Notes: generated by a model from the sequence alone, not told the origin. A stretch of DNA of 64,000 nt from Myxococcales bacterium (GCA_947473045.1 CANJCO010000008.1:54754-118753); one strand, 5' to 3'. Counted from the first letter of the stretch, positions 7,080 through 17,065 are shown. Numbers and translations: made by a program.

Positions 7080-8924
7080 TCAGCTGCGCGGTTTGCGCCC
7101 GCCGAGGACCGCGAGCTTGAAGTACGAAAGCTGGCTGAGGGCGGCCTCGCGGGCGGTGTCGAGGCGGGTATCGCTCCGCGCACGGTCGGACGACGAGAGC
7201 TGGCCCGTCTCGTAAAGCTCTCGGGCGTGTGCGCGCTGCAGCTTGCCGCTCGAAGTTTTCGGAAGGAGCCCCGGACCAAGGGCGACCACGTCGTCGAGCG
7301 TCAGGCCGATGCCTTCCTGCACCGACTTGCGCACGGCCTGCGCGATGGCGGCGAGCTGCGCGGGCGCGTTCGCTCCCATCGCGTCGGCGGTCTCGAAGGC
7401 GACGACGATGCGCTCACGATCAGGCTCAATTCCAGACGGATCGCGCGCCCCGAACGCGACGACGTTTCCGCGACGCACGCCCGCAACCTTGCTGGCCTCC
7501 CACTCGAGATCTTGCGGGTAGTAGTTGCGCCCGCTCACGATCACGACCTCTTTGGAGCGGCCGCAGATGAAGACTTCGCCGTCGTGAATGAAGCCGAGAT
7601 CGCCCGTTTTCAGGTAGGTACCCGCGAACGCAGCCCGGGTCTTTTCTGAATCTTCCCAGTAACCCGGCATCACGCTCGGGCCTGAGATGCGAACTTCGCC
7701 GACGTGGCGATCGGGCAGCTCGAGGTCGCTGCTCGCATCGTCGGGCGCGAAAATCGCGACGCGGTGCTCGGGAAACGGCTTTCCGCACGACACGATGCGC
7801 ACGGCTCCGAGCGCGTCTTCGCTGGTGAGCTTCGCCACGGCGTCACGCCACAGCGTCTCGCCGTCGACAGCGAGCGTCGTCACGCCCTTACCGAGCGCGC
7901 TGAACGAGACCGCGAGGGAGGACTCGGCCATTCCATAAGAAGGCAGCAGGGCCTCGGATTTGAAGCCGGCGCCCGCAAACGCGCTCGCGAATCCCTCGAG
8001 GGTCTCGGGGCGAATCGGCTCGGCGCCGCACCCGGCTACGCGCCAGTGCGAAAGGTCGACGCCCTCGAGCTCGCGCGCCTTGATGCGTTTGACGGCGAGC
8101 GCGTAGCCGAAGTTGGGCGCAAAGCTCACGGTGCCCTTGTGCCTCGACATCGCCTGGAGCCAGGCCGCGGGTCGCTTCAAAAACAGCAGCGGCGGCAAAA
8201 ATACGCTCTGAATCCGTTGGAAGAGCGGCGCCAGGACGAAGCCGATGAGGCCCATGTCGTGGTACAGCGGAAGCCACGAGACGCCGACGTCTCCCGCCGC
8301 GATTCCGAGGCCCCGCGTGAAGCCGGCGATGTTTGCGGTGAGGTTCGCGTGCGTGAGCGTCACGCCCTTGGGGCGAGATGTCGAGCCGCTGGTAAACTGG
8401 AGAAAAGCCACATCGTCGGCGCCAATCTTCTCGCTTCGCAGCGGCTCACGCGACTCGCGGATGCTCTCGACGGCGACGACCTGCTCGAGCGCCGTGCAGG
8501 CGCCCTGCACGGTGCCGAGCATCCGCTTGATGCGCGCATCGGTGAGCACCGCGCGCGCACCCGACTTTTGAATAATGTGCCGCGTGTTGTCGAGGTAGCC
8601 CTGGAGTGGACCAATGCCTAGCGGGGGATAGATCGGCACCGGGATGATGCCCGCGCGAATCGCGCCGAAAAAACACAGCACGAAGTCTTCGTTCGTGGGC
8701 AAAATCAGCGCGACGCGATCACCCCGTTTGAGGCCAAGAGCCTGCATCGCGCCGCCGTAGCGCGCGCTGGCACGCTCGATCGCAGCGTATGAAAACGAGG
8801 CCTCGCTCGCGTCGCCCGCTCCGCCCCCGTGGGCCGGAACCCCTGACTCGGGCACGAATCGGAAGCCTACGGTGGGGCCGCTTCTGGCCGCGTCTTCGAT
8901 GGCTTGCGCGATGGTCGCCGGCAT
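7080..8924 (-). CDS. Fatty acyl-AMP ligase (FAAL-type AMP-binding enzyme)
   Basis: 614 residues of the ANL adenylate-forming superfamily. Visible motifs: the P-loop-like FLQFTSGSTSRPKGVTLTH, YHDMGL, LPSYGMAESSLAVSF, TGDLGFIHDGEVFICGRSKEVVI and a C-terminal SSGKLQRAHARELY with the adenylation-domain Lys. The VSWLPLYHDMGLIGF region and overall pattern resemble FAALs rather than acyl-CoA synthetases. FAALs activate a fatty acid as acyl-AMP and pass it to an acyl carrier protein. No ACP, PKS or NRPS gene is adjacent, so its acceptor is unknown. The terminal stop lies about 30 bp before the PerR operon promoter. Confidence 0.87.
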   Translation of the reverse strand: MPATIAQAIEDAARSGPTVGFRFVPESGVPAHGGGAGDASEASFSYAAIERASARYGGAMQALGLKRGDRVALILPTNEDFVLCFFGAIRAGIIPVPIYPPLGIGPLQGYLDNTRHIIQKSGARAVLTDARIKRMLGTVQGACTALEQVVAVESIRESREPLRSEKIGADDVAFLQFTSGSTSRPKGVTLTHANLTANIAGFTRGLGIAAGDVGVSWLPLYHDMGLIGFVLAPLFQRIQSVFLPPLLFLKRPAAWLQAMSRHKGTVSFAPNFGYALAVKRIKARELEGVDLSHWRVAGCGAEPIRPETLEGFASAFAGAGFKSEALLPSYGMAESSLAVSFSALGKGVTTLAVDGETLWRDAVAKLTSEDALGAVRIVSCGKPFPEHRVAIFAPDDASSDLELPDRHVGEVRISGPSVMPGYWEDSEKTRAAFAGTYLKTGDLGFIHDGEVFICGRSKEVVIVSGRNYYPQDLEWEASKVAGVRRGNVVAFGARDPSGIEPDRERIVVAFETADAMGANAPAQLAAIAQAVRKSVQEGIGLTLDDVVALGPGLLPKTSSGKLQRAHARELYETGQLSSSDRARSDTRLDTAREAALSQLSYFKLAVLGGRKPRS

Positions 8925-9023
8925 CTTTTTTTACATTAGCAGACGGCGCAAGAGCCGGTAACCCCCAGACGCGGCGCATGCGCGGCTTTGACACAACTGC
9001 GCGTTGCCGCGATAATCGCAGCC

Positions 9024-9287
9024 ATGGCCCTCATCGAGACCGAAGAAGCCGCGCGTCGCCTTGCGCGCGCGATCGCCAGCGATTTGTCGCTCTACAATGA
9101 GGACAAGATCGTCCAGGGCATCACCCACGACAACCTGTTCGACACGCTGACCGAAGAGATCGAAGAGGGGCGCGCGCTCTACAAGCGCCGGGTATCGCCG
9201 GAGCTCTACCCGCGCAACTTCTACGACCGCGCCCTCGTCGATATTCTCATCAAGGCCAAGGGCCACATCAAGTCGAAGCTCTGGTAG
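9024..9287 (+). CDS. Small conserved-looking hypothetical protein
   Basis: 87 residues from the ATG; an earlier in-frame start adds an unlikely hydrophobic leader and is rejected. It is predicted alpha-helical and charged (an EDKIVQGITHDNLFDTLTEEIEEG core), with a C-terminal LVDILIKAKGHIKSKLW. There is no signal peptide, so it is cytoplasmic. It lies 2 bp upstream of the RluD-type gene and is almost certainly co-transcribed with it. The function is not recognised. Confidence 0.75.
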   Translation: MALIETEEAARRLARAIASDLSLYNEDKIVQGITHDNLFDTLTEEIEEGRALYKRRVSPELYPRNFYDRALVDILIKAKGHIKSKLW

Positions 9288-9289
9288 CG

Positions 9290-10267
9290 GTGATCGTTCC
9301 GCGCGAAGCGGCTGGAATCAGGCTCGATCGCTTCCTCGCCACTGCGCTCGCGGAGCTGGGCGACGCCCCTTCGCGGGCAGAAGTGCAGCGCTGGCTCGAG
9401 CTCGGAGCCGTGCGCGTCGACGGGAGCGTCGCGTCTGCCAAAGACAAGACCCGCGTCGGTTCACGCGTAGAGGTTGACAGGCCCCCGCCGCGCTCCACGG
9501 AGCTGGTTCCGGACCCGGGCGTTCCGTTCGAAGTGCTGCACGTCGACGACGCGATCGTCGTGATCGTGAAGCCTGCGGGAGTGGTGGTGCACCCCGCAGC
9601 AGGGCACGACACCGGCACCCTCGTTCACGGCCTGCTCGCGCGAGGTTGGTTCGACCTCGACGTGTTCGCTTCAAACGAGAATTCGGAGCCCTCCGAGCGC
9701 TTGCGCCCGGGCATCGTGCATCGCCTCGACAAGGGCACGAGCGGCGTCATGGTCGTCGCGCGAACCGCCGCGGCGCGCGAGGGGCTTAAGGCGCAGTTCG
9801 AGGTGCACTCGGTCGAGCGGGCCTACCACGCGCTCACGGCGGGAGTGGCGGCCTCGCAGACCCACGCCACGCTGCACGGGCGCCATCCGCAGGACCGCCT
9901 CAAATTCACAGGGCGCGTGCGCACGGGCAAGCGCGCCGTCACCCACGTGCGGCTTGTTTCAGCGCTCTTCGGCGATCGGGCCAGCCTCGTCGAGTGCACG
10001 CTCGAAACCGGACGCACCCATCAAATTCGCATGCACCTCGCCGAGAGCAAGACGCCGGTTTTGGGCGATCCGGTCTACGGAAAACCGCCCCGCGATGAGG
10101 CGTTGCGCGCGCTCGCAGCGGGCCTGACCCACCAGGCGTTGCACGCGCGGGTGCTGGGCTTCGTGCACCCTGTTTCCGGCCGGAAGATGCGCTTCGAGGC
10201 GGCGCCCCCCGCAGATTTCCAGGCGGCGCTCAGTTTCCTTTCAAAAGATTCGGGTGCCGACGTTTGA
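9290..10267 (+). CDS. rluD: RluA/RluD family pseudouridine synthase
   Basis: 325 residues, GTG start 2 bp after the preceding gene. An N-terminal S4-type RNA-binding segment (RLDRFLATAL through GAVRVDG) is followed by the pseudouridine synthase domain with the catalytic Asp in IVHRLDKGTSG, the later GRTHQIRMHLA motif and LGDPVYG. Length and order match RluD, which isomerises uridines 1911/1915/1917 in 23S rRNA helix 69; RluC-like specificity cannot be excluded. Its last 38 bp overlap the end of the convergent membrane-protein gene. Confidence 0.92.
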   Translation: MIVPREAAGIRLDRFLATALAELGDAPSRAEVQRWLELGAVRVDGSVASAKDKTRVGSRVEVDRPPPRSTELVPDPGVPFEVLHVDDAIVVIVKPAGVVVHPAAGHDTGTLVHGLLARGWFDLDVFASNENSEPSERLRPGIVHRLDKGTSGVMVVARTAAAREGLKAQFEVHSVERAYHALTAGVAASQTHATLHGRHPQDRLKFTGRVRTGKRAVTHVRLVSALFGDRASLVECTLETGRTHQIRMHLAESKTPVLGDPVYGKPPRDEALRALAAGLTHQALHARVLGFVHPVSGRKMRFEAAPPADFQAALSFLSKDSGADV

Positions 10268-11231
10268 GGGCGGCGAGCGCGACAAACCCGACCAGCACCG
10301 CGAACCACAGCGTCGCGAAGCGCACCAGATACATGGCGTCGGTCGACACGTCGGGCGACACTTTTCCGATCTCGATCATCTGGCTGCGCAGCGCGGCTTC
10401 GGTGACGCCGAGGCCTCCGGGAACGGGGATGACGGCGCCCATCAGCGTGCTGGTCGCGTAGAAGAACGTGGCGAGCGGCGCTGAAACGGGCTCGCCGAAA
10501 CCCCAAAGAATGACCCACAGCGCCATGCACTCCAGCGACCACGCGCCGATCGACATCAACGTCGGCGCCACGAGGTTGCGGAACGTGACCAGCACGCTCA
10601 GGCTCCCGTAGGCGACCTCGAGCTTCGGACCGAAGGTCCCGAGCCTGCCCGGCAGCCGCCGCGTCAACGCGATAAGGCCCATCGAAAGCTTGCGTGACGA
10701 AATCACCGCGAGCAGCACGATCACAAGCGTCGAGCCGATGGCCACCGGGACGATGCCGCCCGAAAAGCCGAGCGAACCGATGAGAATCAGCACGATGACG
10801 CCGATCAAATCGGTGACCCGCTCGGCGACCACGATCGGCGCTGTTTTTGGCGCGGGCACTCCGTAGGTCTCCTCGAGCACGACCGACTTGAACACCTCGC
10901 CGACCTTGCCGGGCGAGACGGTCAGCACGAAACCGGAGAGAAAAATGAGAAAGCTGTCGAGCTTGTTTACGCCGCGAATTTCAAGCCGGGCGAGATAAAA
11001 TTCCCATTTGAAAAAGCGCAGCACGTAGTTGCCGAAGGCCAGCGCGCAGGCGGCCGCGAACGCGATCCAGTGAAAGTGCTCGAGGCCGGCGCGCAGCTTT
11101 TCGAGACCCTGCCACATGGCGTAGCCGAAATAGAGCGCCATGCCGACGATGAGCACGACGAGGATGCGGCGCAGCGGGACGGCGCTCTTCGGCGCGTTGC
11201 CGGTCGTGAGGGCAGGGCTGTCGGTGTTCAT
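10230..11231 (-). CDS. Lysylphosphatidylglycerol synthase transmembrane region family protein (UPF0104/YbhN-like)
   Basis: 333 residues with about seven to eight hydrophobic helices. Family features include NYVLRFFKWEFYLARL, SGFVLTVSPGKVGEVFKSVVLEE and the C-terminal AVIPVPGGLGVTEAAL loop. Only the transmembrane module is present, with no C-terminal lysyl-transferase domain, so it is more likely a lipid flippase-like or glycolipid-related membrane protein than MprF itself. It starts at an ATG overlapping the stop of the small upstream membrane protein (ATGA), so the two are coupled. It overlaps convergently with rluD by 38 bp. Confidence 0.85.
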   Translation of the reverse strand: MNTDSPALTTGNAPKSAVPLRRILVVLIVGMALYFGYAMWQGLEKLRAGLEHFHWIAFAAACALAFGNYVLRFFKWEFYLARLEIRGVNKLDSFLIFLSGFVLTVSPGKVGEVFKSVVLEETYGVPAPKTAPIVVAERVTDLIGVIVLILIGSLGFSGGIVPVAIGSTLVIVLLAVISSRKLSMGLIALTRRLPGRLGTFGPKLEVAYGSLSVLVTFRNLVAPTLMSIGAWSLECMALWVILWGFGEPVSAPLATFFYATSTLMGAVIPVPGGLGVTEAALRSQMIEIGKVSPDVSTDAMYLVRFATLWFAVLVGFVALAALKRRHPNLLKGN

Positions 11232-11461
11232 TTTGTTCTCTTCAAACGAGGCTTTCGAAGCCTGAAAAACAGGTATGCGAGGGTCACGAGCGCTGCGACC
11301 GCGGCTACTGAATAGAAATACCAGGGCCCAGCCTCGAAGCGCCCGTGCCGCAGGCCGTCAGGTCGCGTTACCAGCTCGGTCGGACGGCTCGCGGGGGCAG
11401 GGGCGGGCTGGACTTCGGGCACGGCGCGCGCATCTAGCACGGGTTTTGACTCCCGGAGCAA
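11228..11461 (-). CDS. Small single-pass membrane protein
   Basis: 77 residues from a TTG start (the start is uncertain; no better codon in frame). A Pro/Ala-rich N-terminal region is followed by one hydrophobic helix ([19 protein letters not shown]) and a strongly basic C-terminal tail ([11 protein letters not shown]), predicting an N-out/C-in topology. It is coupled by a 4-bp overlap to the downstream flippase-like membrane gene, so a role as its partner is possible. The family is not recognised. Confidence 0.5.
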   Translation of the reverse strand: MLRESKPVLDARAVPEVQPAPAPASRPTELVTRPDGLRHGRFEAGPWYFYSVAAVAALVTLAYLFFRLRKPRLKRTK

Positions 11462-11480
11462 CTCATGCGAAGTCCTCGCC

Positions 11481-12530
<1,050 letters not shown>

Positions 12531-12540
12531 AAAATTCGCT

Positions 12541-13413
12541 TCAGAAGATTTTGTCGAGCACGCGGTCGAGGGCGTCGAGGTCAGCGTATGGAATCGCGAT
12601 CTCCCCCTTATTGCCGCGATCGCGCACTTCGACCTTGGTGCCGAACGCGCGCGACAGCCGCACTTCAAGATCTCTTACGCTCGCGCTTTTCGCTTGAGGA
12701 GAAGCCCCCTTGCCCTCTTTTTTGTTCTTCGCGCCGCGCACCAGCGCCTCCGTCGCCCGTACGCTGAGCTGCCCGCGGATGGCCTTCTCCGCCATCGCCT
12801 CCATCGCCTGAGGCGTCTCGGCGCCGAGCAGCGCGCGCGCGTGGCCTTCCGTCAGCTCCTCCGTCAGCACGCGGTTGCGCACAGCAGGGGGCAGCTTCAG
12901 CAGGCGCAGCGCGTTGGCGATCGTCGTGCGGTCTTTGTGAACGCGGGCGGCGAGCGCCTCTTGCGTGTACCCGTGCTCCTTGATGAGCCGGTCGTAGGAT
13001 TCGGCCAGCTCGATCGAGTTGAGGTCCTCGCGCTGAACGTTCTCGACGAGCGCGAGCTCGAAGGCGCTCTTCGGCGAGACATCTTTGACAACGACCAGCA
13101 GCTCTTTAAGTCCGGCCTTCTGTGCCGCCCGCCACCTGCGCTCGCCCGCGATGAGCTCAAACTGGTCGGTGGCGCCAGGCGCGCGCCGCACCACGAGCGG
13201 CTCGAGCAGGCCGTGTTCGCGTAGCGACTGCGCGAGCTCCTCGAGGCGGGCTTTGTCGAAGTGCCGCCGAGGCTGGCCCTTCTGCGGCACGATGCGCTCG
13301 ATCGCGCACGAAAAGACGCTCTTTTCTTCGTAACCTCTCGGCGGGGTGGCGGCCGGCAGGAGCGCGTCGAGTCCGCGCCCAAGCGCCCTGCGTGGTTTTT
13401 CGCTCATGGTCAC
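12541..13413 (-). CDS. parB: Chromosome partitioning protein ParB
   Basis: 290 residues, GTG start overlapping the parA stop (an ATG two codons later is equally possible). It has the typical RRALGRGLDALLP N terminus, then the ParB/Srx CTPase region with QPRRHFD and ELIAGERRWRAAQKAG, a helix-turn-helix region (YTQEALAARVHKDRTTIANALRLLKLP) and a C-terminal dimerisation domain. It binds parS sites and spreads on DNA to segregate the origin with ParA. I did not identify a convincing parS site here. Confidence 0.95.
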   Translation of the reverse strand: MTMSEKPRRALGRGLDALLPAATPPRGYEEKSVFSCAIERIVPQKGQPRRHFDKARLEELAQSLREHGLLEPLVVRRAPGATDQFELIAGERRWRAAQKAGLKELLVVVKDVSPKSAFELALVENVQREDLNSIELAESYDRLIKEHGYTQEALAARVHKDRTTIANALRLLKLPPAVRNRVLTEELTEGHARALLGAETPQAMEAMAEKAIRGQLSVRATEALVRGAKNKKEGKGASPQAKSASVRDLEVRLSRAFGTKVEVRDRGNKGEIAIPYADLDALDRVLDKIF

Positions 13414-14201
13414 TCCGCGATGAGCTCGCGGGCCAGCGATAAATAGCCCTGCGCGCCCTTGGACTGGGCATCGTAGAGCAGAGCCGGTTTGCCGTGAGAG
13501 GGGGCCTCGGAGAGGCGAATGTTACGGGGTATGACGGCCTCGAACACACGGAAATGCCTGCGCACTTCGTCGGCGACCTGGTGCGCCAGATTGTTGCGGG
13601 GGTCGAACATGGTCAGCACGATGCCTTCGAGCTCGAGGTCGGCGTTGATGCCGCCCTTGATGCGATCGATCGTCGCCATCAAGTGCGTCAGACCTTCGAG
13701 GGCGTAGTACTCGCACTGCAACGGCACGAGCACGCGGTCGCTGGCGGCGAGGGCGTTGACCGTCAGCAGTCCGAGCGACGGCGGACAGTCGATGAAAACG
13801 TACTCGTAGCCCTGGCTCTCGATTTCCGCGTCGAGGGCTGATTTGAGGCGCAAAGCCCGATCAGCTTCGTCGACGAGCTCGAGCTCAGCGGCGACGAGGT
13901 CTTGTGTTGCGGGCGCCACGAAGAGCGTCGCAATCTCGGTCTTCACGATCACGTCGCGAAGCGTGGCGCGCCCGATGAGCACGTCATAGATGCTGCGCTC
14001 CACGCTCCGAGGATGCACCCCGACGCCGCTCGACGCGTTGCCCTGCGGGTCCATGTCGATGAGGAGGGTCTTCTTCTCGGCGGCTGCGACGCTGGCCGCG
14101 AGGTTGACCGCCGTGGTGGTTTTTCCGACGCCGCCCTTCTGGTTTACCACCGAAATGACGCGCGCTTGAGGGCGTGCGGTGGATCGTCGAGCGGCTGCCA
14201 T
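13410..14201 (-). CDS. parA: Chromosome partitioning ATPase ParA (Soj-like)
   Basis: 263 residues from the ATG just upstream of RSTARPQARVISVVNQ; a longer in-frame reading to 14375 gives a Cys/Arg-rich leader and is rejected. The deviant Walker A motif KGGVGKTT (22-29) and the following TAVNLAASVAAAEKKTLLIDMDPQGN are canonical, as is YVFIDCPPSLGLLTVNAL. It drives ParB-parS segregation on the nucleoid. The ribosome-binding site is weak. parA and parB overlap by 4 bp. The usual chromosomal neighbours mnmG and rsmG are not in this window. Confidence 0.95.
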   Translation of the reverse strand: MAAARRSTARPQARVISVVNQKGGVGKTTTAVNLAASVAAAEKKTLLIDMDPQGNASSGVGVHPRSVERSIYDVLIGRATLRDVIVKTEIATLFVAPATQDLVAAELELVDEADRALRLKSALDAEIESQGYEYVFIDCPPSLGLLTVNALAASDRVLVPLQCEYYALEGLTHLMATIDRIKGGINADLELEGIVLTMFDPRNNLAHQVADEVRRHFRVFEAVIPRNIRLSEAPSHGKPALLYDAQSKGAQGYLSLARELIAE

Positions 14202-14602
14202 AGAGGCGCAGACGTGTAGCCCGCGGCGGCGCCTGAGTCGAGCGAAAGCCGTGGACGGAGAGCCCGCTCCGCAGGTCGATTGAGATTTCTTCTCGCAATT
14301 TTTGGAGCTTTCAGCGGTCGGGCGTACGTTGTGAACAGATGTAGGACAACGACGCACACGGCGTCGCCAACCCAATACGGACCATGCAACTTTCCCTCTC
14401 CCGAGCCCTCCAGGAAGACAGCCGACCCCCCGTCGACCGCATTCTTGAGCGGACCTTTTTTATCTCGGGCGCAGTGAAAGAGCGGCCGTCCGGGGTCGTG
14501 ATCGCGCTCCCACCGCGCAATCGCTGACGACTCTCCCAATCCCAAACTCGATCCCGTGCCGCTCCCGGCGCGTACGCACCCTTGCACCTTACGGAGGACA
14601 TC
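14202..14602. other. Intergenic region between divergent parA and the 61-residue gene
   Basis: About 400 bp without a convincing gene. It must hold the divergent promoters for parAB (minus) and the small acidic protein (plus), but I see no clear -35/-10 pair. Notable elements are an AT-rich patch (about 14283-14312), a perfect 6-bp inverted repeat CGACGC-n5-GCGTCG at 14350-14366 and a short T-run (14454-14461). No parS-like or DnaA-box-like sequence was evident by eye. Confidence 0.4.
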
Positions 14603-14788
14603 ATGTCGGTTCCCAAGAGCTACAGAAGCATTCAGGAATTTGAGCGCGAAGAGATTCGGTCGCACATGAAGATCGGCTTCTCGCTCGACGACCTCACGCA
14701 GGACGTGACGTTCGACTCCGGCGACCTGCTCTTCGACGACACGGTCGACGAGTACGATCCCGCGGGATTCGCGATGGAAGACGACTGA
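14603..14788 (+). CDS. Small acidic protein, 61 residues, function unknown
   Basis: ATG with a strong GGAGGA site a few nt upstream and its own terminator downstream, so it is very likely a real, separately expressed gene despite its size. The N-terminal half is mixed-charge (SYRSIQEFEREEIRS), followed by KIGFSLDDLTQDVTFDSGDLLF and an acidic tail (DEYDPAGFAMEDD). There is no signal peptide or transmembrane segment. It lies between parA (divergent) and tig. I do not recognise the family; an acidic regulator, adaptor or degradation tag carrier is possible but unsupported. Confidence 0.75.
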   Translation: MSVPKSYRSIQEFEREEIRSHMKIGFSLDDLTQDVTFDSGDLLFDDTVDEYDPAGFAMEDD

Positions 14789-14849
14789 CCGTCGCCCAGC
14801 CTCAATTTCCCTGTGCGCACGCTCCCTCCCGGGCACGCGCGCAGGTACC

Positions 14850-14895
14850 GCCCCCCGCAGCCACGCCTCGGCTCCGGGGGGCCTTTCTTTTGTCG
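14850..14895 (+). terminator. Intrinsic terminator after the 61-residue gene
   Basis: A perfect 8-bp inverted repeat, GCCCCCCG (14850-14857) and CGGGGGGC (14875-14882), with a 17-nt loop that can pair internally, is followed by CTTTCTTTTG. It reads on the plus strand about 60 nt after the stop and separates this gene from tig. Confidence 0.7.
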
Positions 14896-14943
14896 AGCGG
14901 TAGGCGGCAGGCCGGGTCGGGCGCATTTTCCTGCGCGATGGTC

Positions 14944-14971
14944 TTGACGAGTTGGGCGCACAAAGTATGTT
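14944..14971 (+). promoter_or_regulatory. Candidate sigma-70 promoter for tig
   Basis: TTGACG (-35, 14944-14949), a 16-bp spacer and TATGTT (-10, 14966-14971) end 12 nt before the tig ATG. The -35 matches 5 of 6 consensus bases and the -10 matches 4 of 6. It lies just after the preceding terminator, as expected for a new transcription unit. Confidence 0.45.
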
Positions 14972-14983
14972 GCCCCGCCTCCC

Positions 14984-16267
14984 ATGCAAGTTACCGAGAA
15001 GCGCGTTTCCCCCGTCTTGATGGAGCTCGAGATCCAGGTGTCGACCGACACCGTGAAGGCCGAGCTCGAAAAGGCATACGTCAACCTCGCCCGCAAGGCG
15101 CACGTCAAAGGCTTTCGCCCGGGCAAGGCGCCCCGCGACATTCTGACGCGCGTTTATGGCCCTCAAGTGCTGAGCGACGTCGCCAATTCACTGATCAACA
15201 CGTCGCTGGCGCAGGCGCTCGCCGAGAAGAACATGAACCCGGTCTCGACGCCCTCGGTCGAAGTGACCGGCAAAGTCGCGGGCACCGAGCCCCTCGCTTA
15301 CAAAGCGAGCTTCGAAGTCACCCCGGACATCACTGAAGTGGTTCACGAGGGCTTCGCGCTTTCGCGCCCGTCCACCGCCGTGAGCGACAAAATGGTCGAC
15401 GACGAAATTGAGGGCCTGCGCGCCCGCCACGCAACGCTCAAGACGCCTGAGCCCGCGCGCGCCGCACAAGCTGGCGATGTGGCGACCATCGATTTCACGC
15501 TGGCCGTCGACGGGGTAGAGCTCCCGGAAGGAGCCGGCACGGGCGTGCAGCTCGAGCTGGGCAGCGGCCAGGCGCTCGCCGAGCTCGACGCGGCCATCAC
15601 CGGAAAGTCGGTTGGCGCCACGGGCGAAGCTGACTCGACGTTCCCCGACGCGCACCCCCGCGAAAATCTCCGGGGCAAAAAGGGCGCGTTCAAGTTCACG
15701 ATCACCGACATCAAAGAGAAGGTGCTTCCCGCGCTCGACGACGAGTTCGCGAAAGACGCCGGGTCGTTTCAAACGATCGTCGAGCTGCGCGCTGACGTGC
15801 ACACCCGCCTCGAAAAAATGGTCAAAGACCGCGCCGAAATGTCCGTCGCGGAGCAGATCGTCCAGAAGCTCAGCGACGCCAACCCGATCGACGTCCCGCC
15901 GTCGCTCGTCGATCAGCAGCGCAAGGTCATGGAGCAGGAAGTGCTCATGCAGGCGCGTCGAATGGGACAGCGCATCGCGCCCGAGGCGGCCGCCGGCCTA
16001 CAGGAGCGCCTCCAGGCCGACGCCGAGAAGAAGGTTCGCGCCGGCCTGCTCATGGCGGCGATCGCCAAGAAGCTCGAAATGAAGGTCACCGACGACGATC
16101 TCGAAAAGGGAATGGCCGAGCTGGCCGCCGAAACCGGGAAGAATGTAGCCAAGCTACGTGTCGAGTATCGCGAGAAGCAGAAGCGCGACATGCTCATCGG
16201 CATGATCCTGGAAGACAAGATTCTCGATTATCTCGAGAGCAAGTCGACCATCACCGACGAGGCCTAG
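14984..16267 (+). CDS. tig: Trigger factor, ribosome-associated chaperone and peptidyl-prolyl isomerase
   Basis: 427 residues, the usual family length. The ribosome-binding domain carries the signature loop GFRPGKAP (43-50). It is followed by the FKBP-type PPIase domain (GDVATIDFTLAVDGVELPEGAGTG through FPDAHPRENLRGK) and the long helical C-terminal chaperone domain. It binds nascent chains at ribosomal protein L23 and assists folding. It is the first gene of a tig-clpP-clpX-lon block on the plus strand, an order widely conserved in bacteria. Confidence 0.96.
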   Translation: MQVTEKRVSPVLMELEIQVSTDTVKAELEKAYVNLARKAHVKGFRPGKAPRDILTRVYGPQVLSDVANSLINTSLAQALAEKNMNPVSTPSVEVTGKVAGTEPLAYKASFEVTPDITEVVHEGFALSRPSTAVSDKMVDDEIEGLRARHATLKTPEPARAAQAGDVATIDFTLAVDGVELPEGAGTGVQLELGSGQALAELDAAITGKSVGATGEADSTFPDAHPRENLRGKKGAFKFTITDIKEKVLPALDDEFAKDAGSFQTIVELRADVHTRLEKMVKDRAEMSVAEQIVQKLSDANPIDVPPSLVDQQRKVMEQEVLMQARRMGQRIAPEAAAGLQERLQADAEKKVRAGLLMAAIAKKLEMKVTDDDLEKGMAELAAETGKNVAKLRVEYREKQKRDMLIGMILEDKILDYLESKSTITDEA

Positions 16268-16375
16268 CCAGGGCCGTTACGAACGGGCGGGGAGGGGCGA
16301 TTCGCCGGGGCACTCAGCCCGCGGCGAGCGCTTCTCGATGACCCGCCTTGCGATGCTCACAGAGGAGACGAACGC

Positions 16376-17065
16376 ATGATCAAGCGCCCCGAAAACCGCA
16401 CGCAGGCGATGGCTGTCCTCGAAGGCAACCGCGAGCTGCTCGAAGCCTCATTGGCCCCCCGCGCCTTCATTCCCTACCCGACGGTGGTCGAGACGACGCA
16501 CCGCGGGGAGCGGAACTGGGACATCTTCAGCCGTTTGCTCAAGGACCGAATCGTCTTTCTCGGCACCGAGATCAACGACGACGTCGCGAACATCATCATC
16601 GCCCAGTTTTTGTTTCTGGAATCGGAAGATCCGGACAAGGACATCATGCTTTACATCAACTCGCCTGGCGGGGTGATTTACAGCGGTCTGGCGATCTACG
16701 ACACGATGCAGTTCGTGCGCTCGCAGGTGACCACCTCGTGCATCGGCATGGCCGCTTCCATGGCCGCCATTCTTCTCGCCGCCGGTCAAAAGGGGCGCCG
16801 TGCGGCCCTTCCGAACGCCCGCATCATGATTCACCAGCCGCACGGCGGTGCGCGCGGGCAGGCGACCGACATCGAGATTCAGGCGCGCGAGACCCGATTT
16901 CTCAAAGACGTGCTCATCGAAATTTTGTCGGGCGCGACCGGCAAGTCGAAAGAGCAGATTCACAAAGATATCGATCGCGACAACTACATGAGCCCCGTGC
17001 AGGCGAAAGAATACGGCCTCATCGACGAGGTCATTCAGGCCCGCCAAAAGGGCGCAAAAGACTGA
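16376..17065 (+). CDS. clpP: ATP-dependent Clp protease proteolytic subunit ClpP
   Basis: 229 residues, ATG preceded by GAGGAG. The serine protease triad is visible: Ser128 in GMAASMA, His153 in MIHQPHGG and probably Asp198 in [10 protein letters not shown]. The INSPGG loop is present. An N-terminal extension of about 30 residues precedes the core, as in proteins with a short propeptide. It forms the double heptameric chamber that works with ClpX, encoded next, to degrade unfolded and tagged proteins. Confidence 0.96.
   Translation: MIKRPENRTQAMAVLEGNRELLEASLAPRAFIPYPTVVETTHRGERNWDIFSRLLKDRIVFLGTEINDDVANIIIAQFLFLESEDPDKDIMLYINSPGGVIYSGLAIYDTMQFVRSQVTTSCIGMAASMAAILLAAGQKGRRAALPNARIMIHQPHGGARGQATDIEIQARETRFLKDVLIEILSGATGKSKEQIHKDIDRDNYMSPVQAKEYGLIDEVIQARQKGAKD

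Noticed and set aside
14202..14602. parS or DnaA boxes in the parA upstream region
   Set aside because: No convincing match to either consensus was visible by eye.
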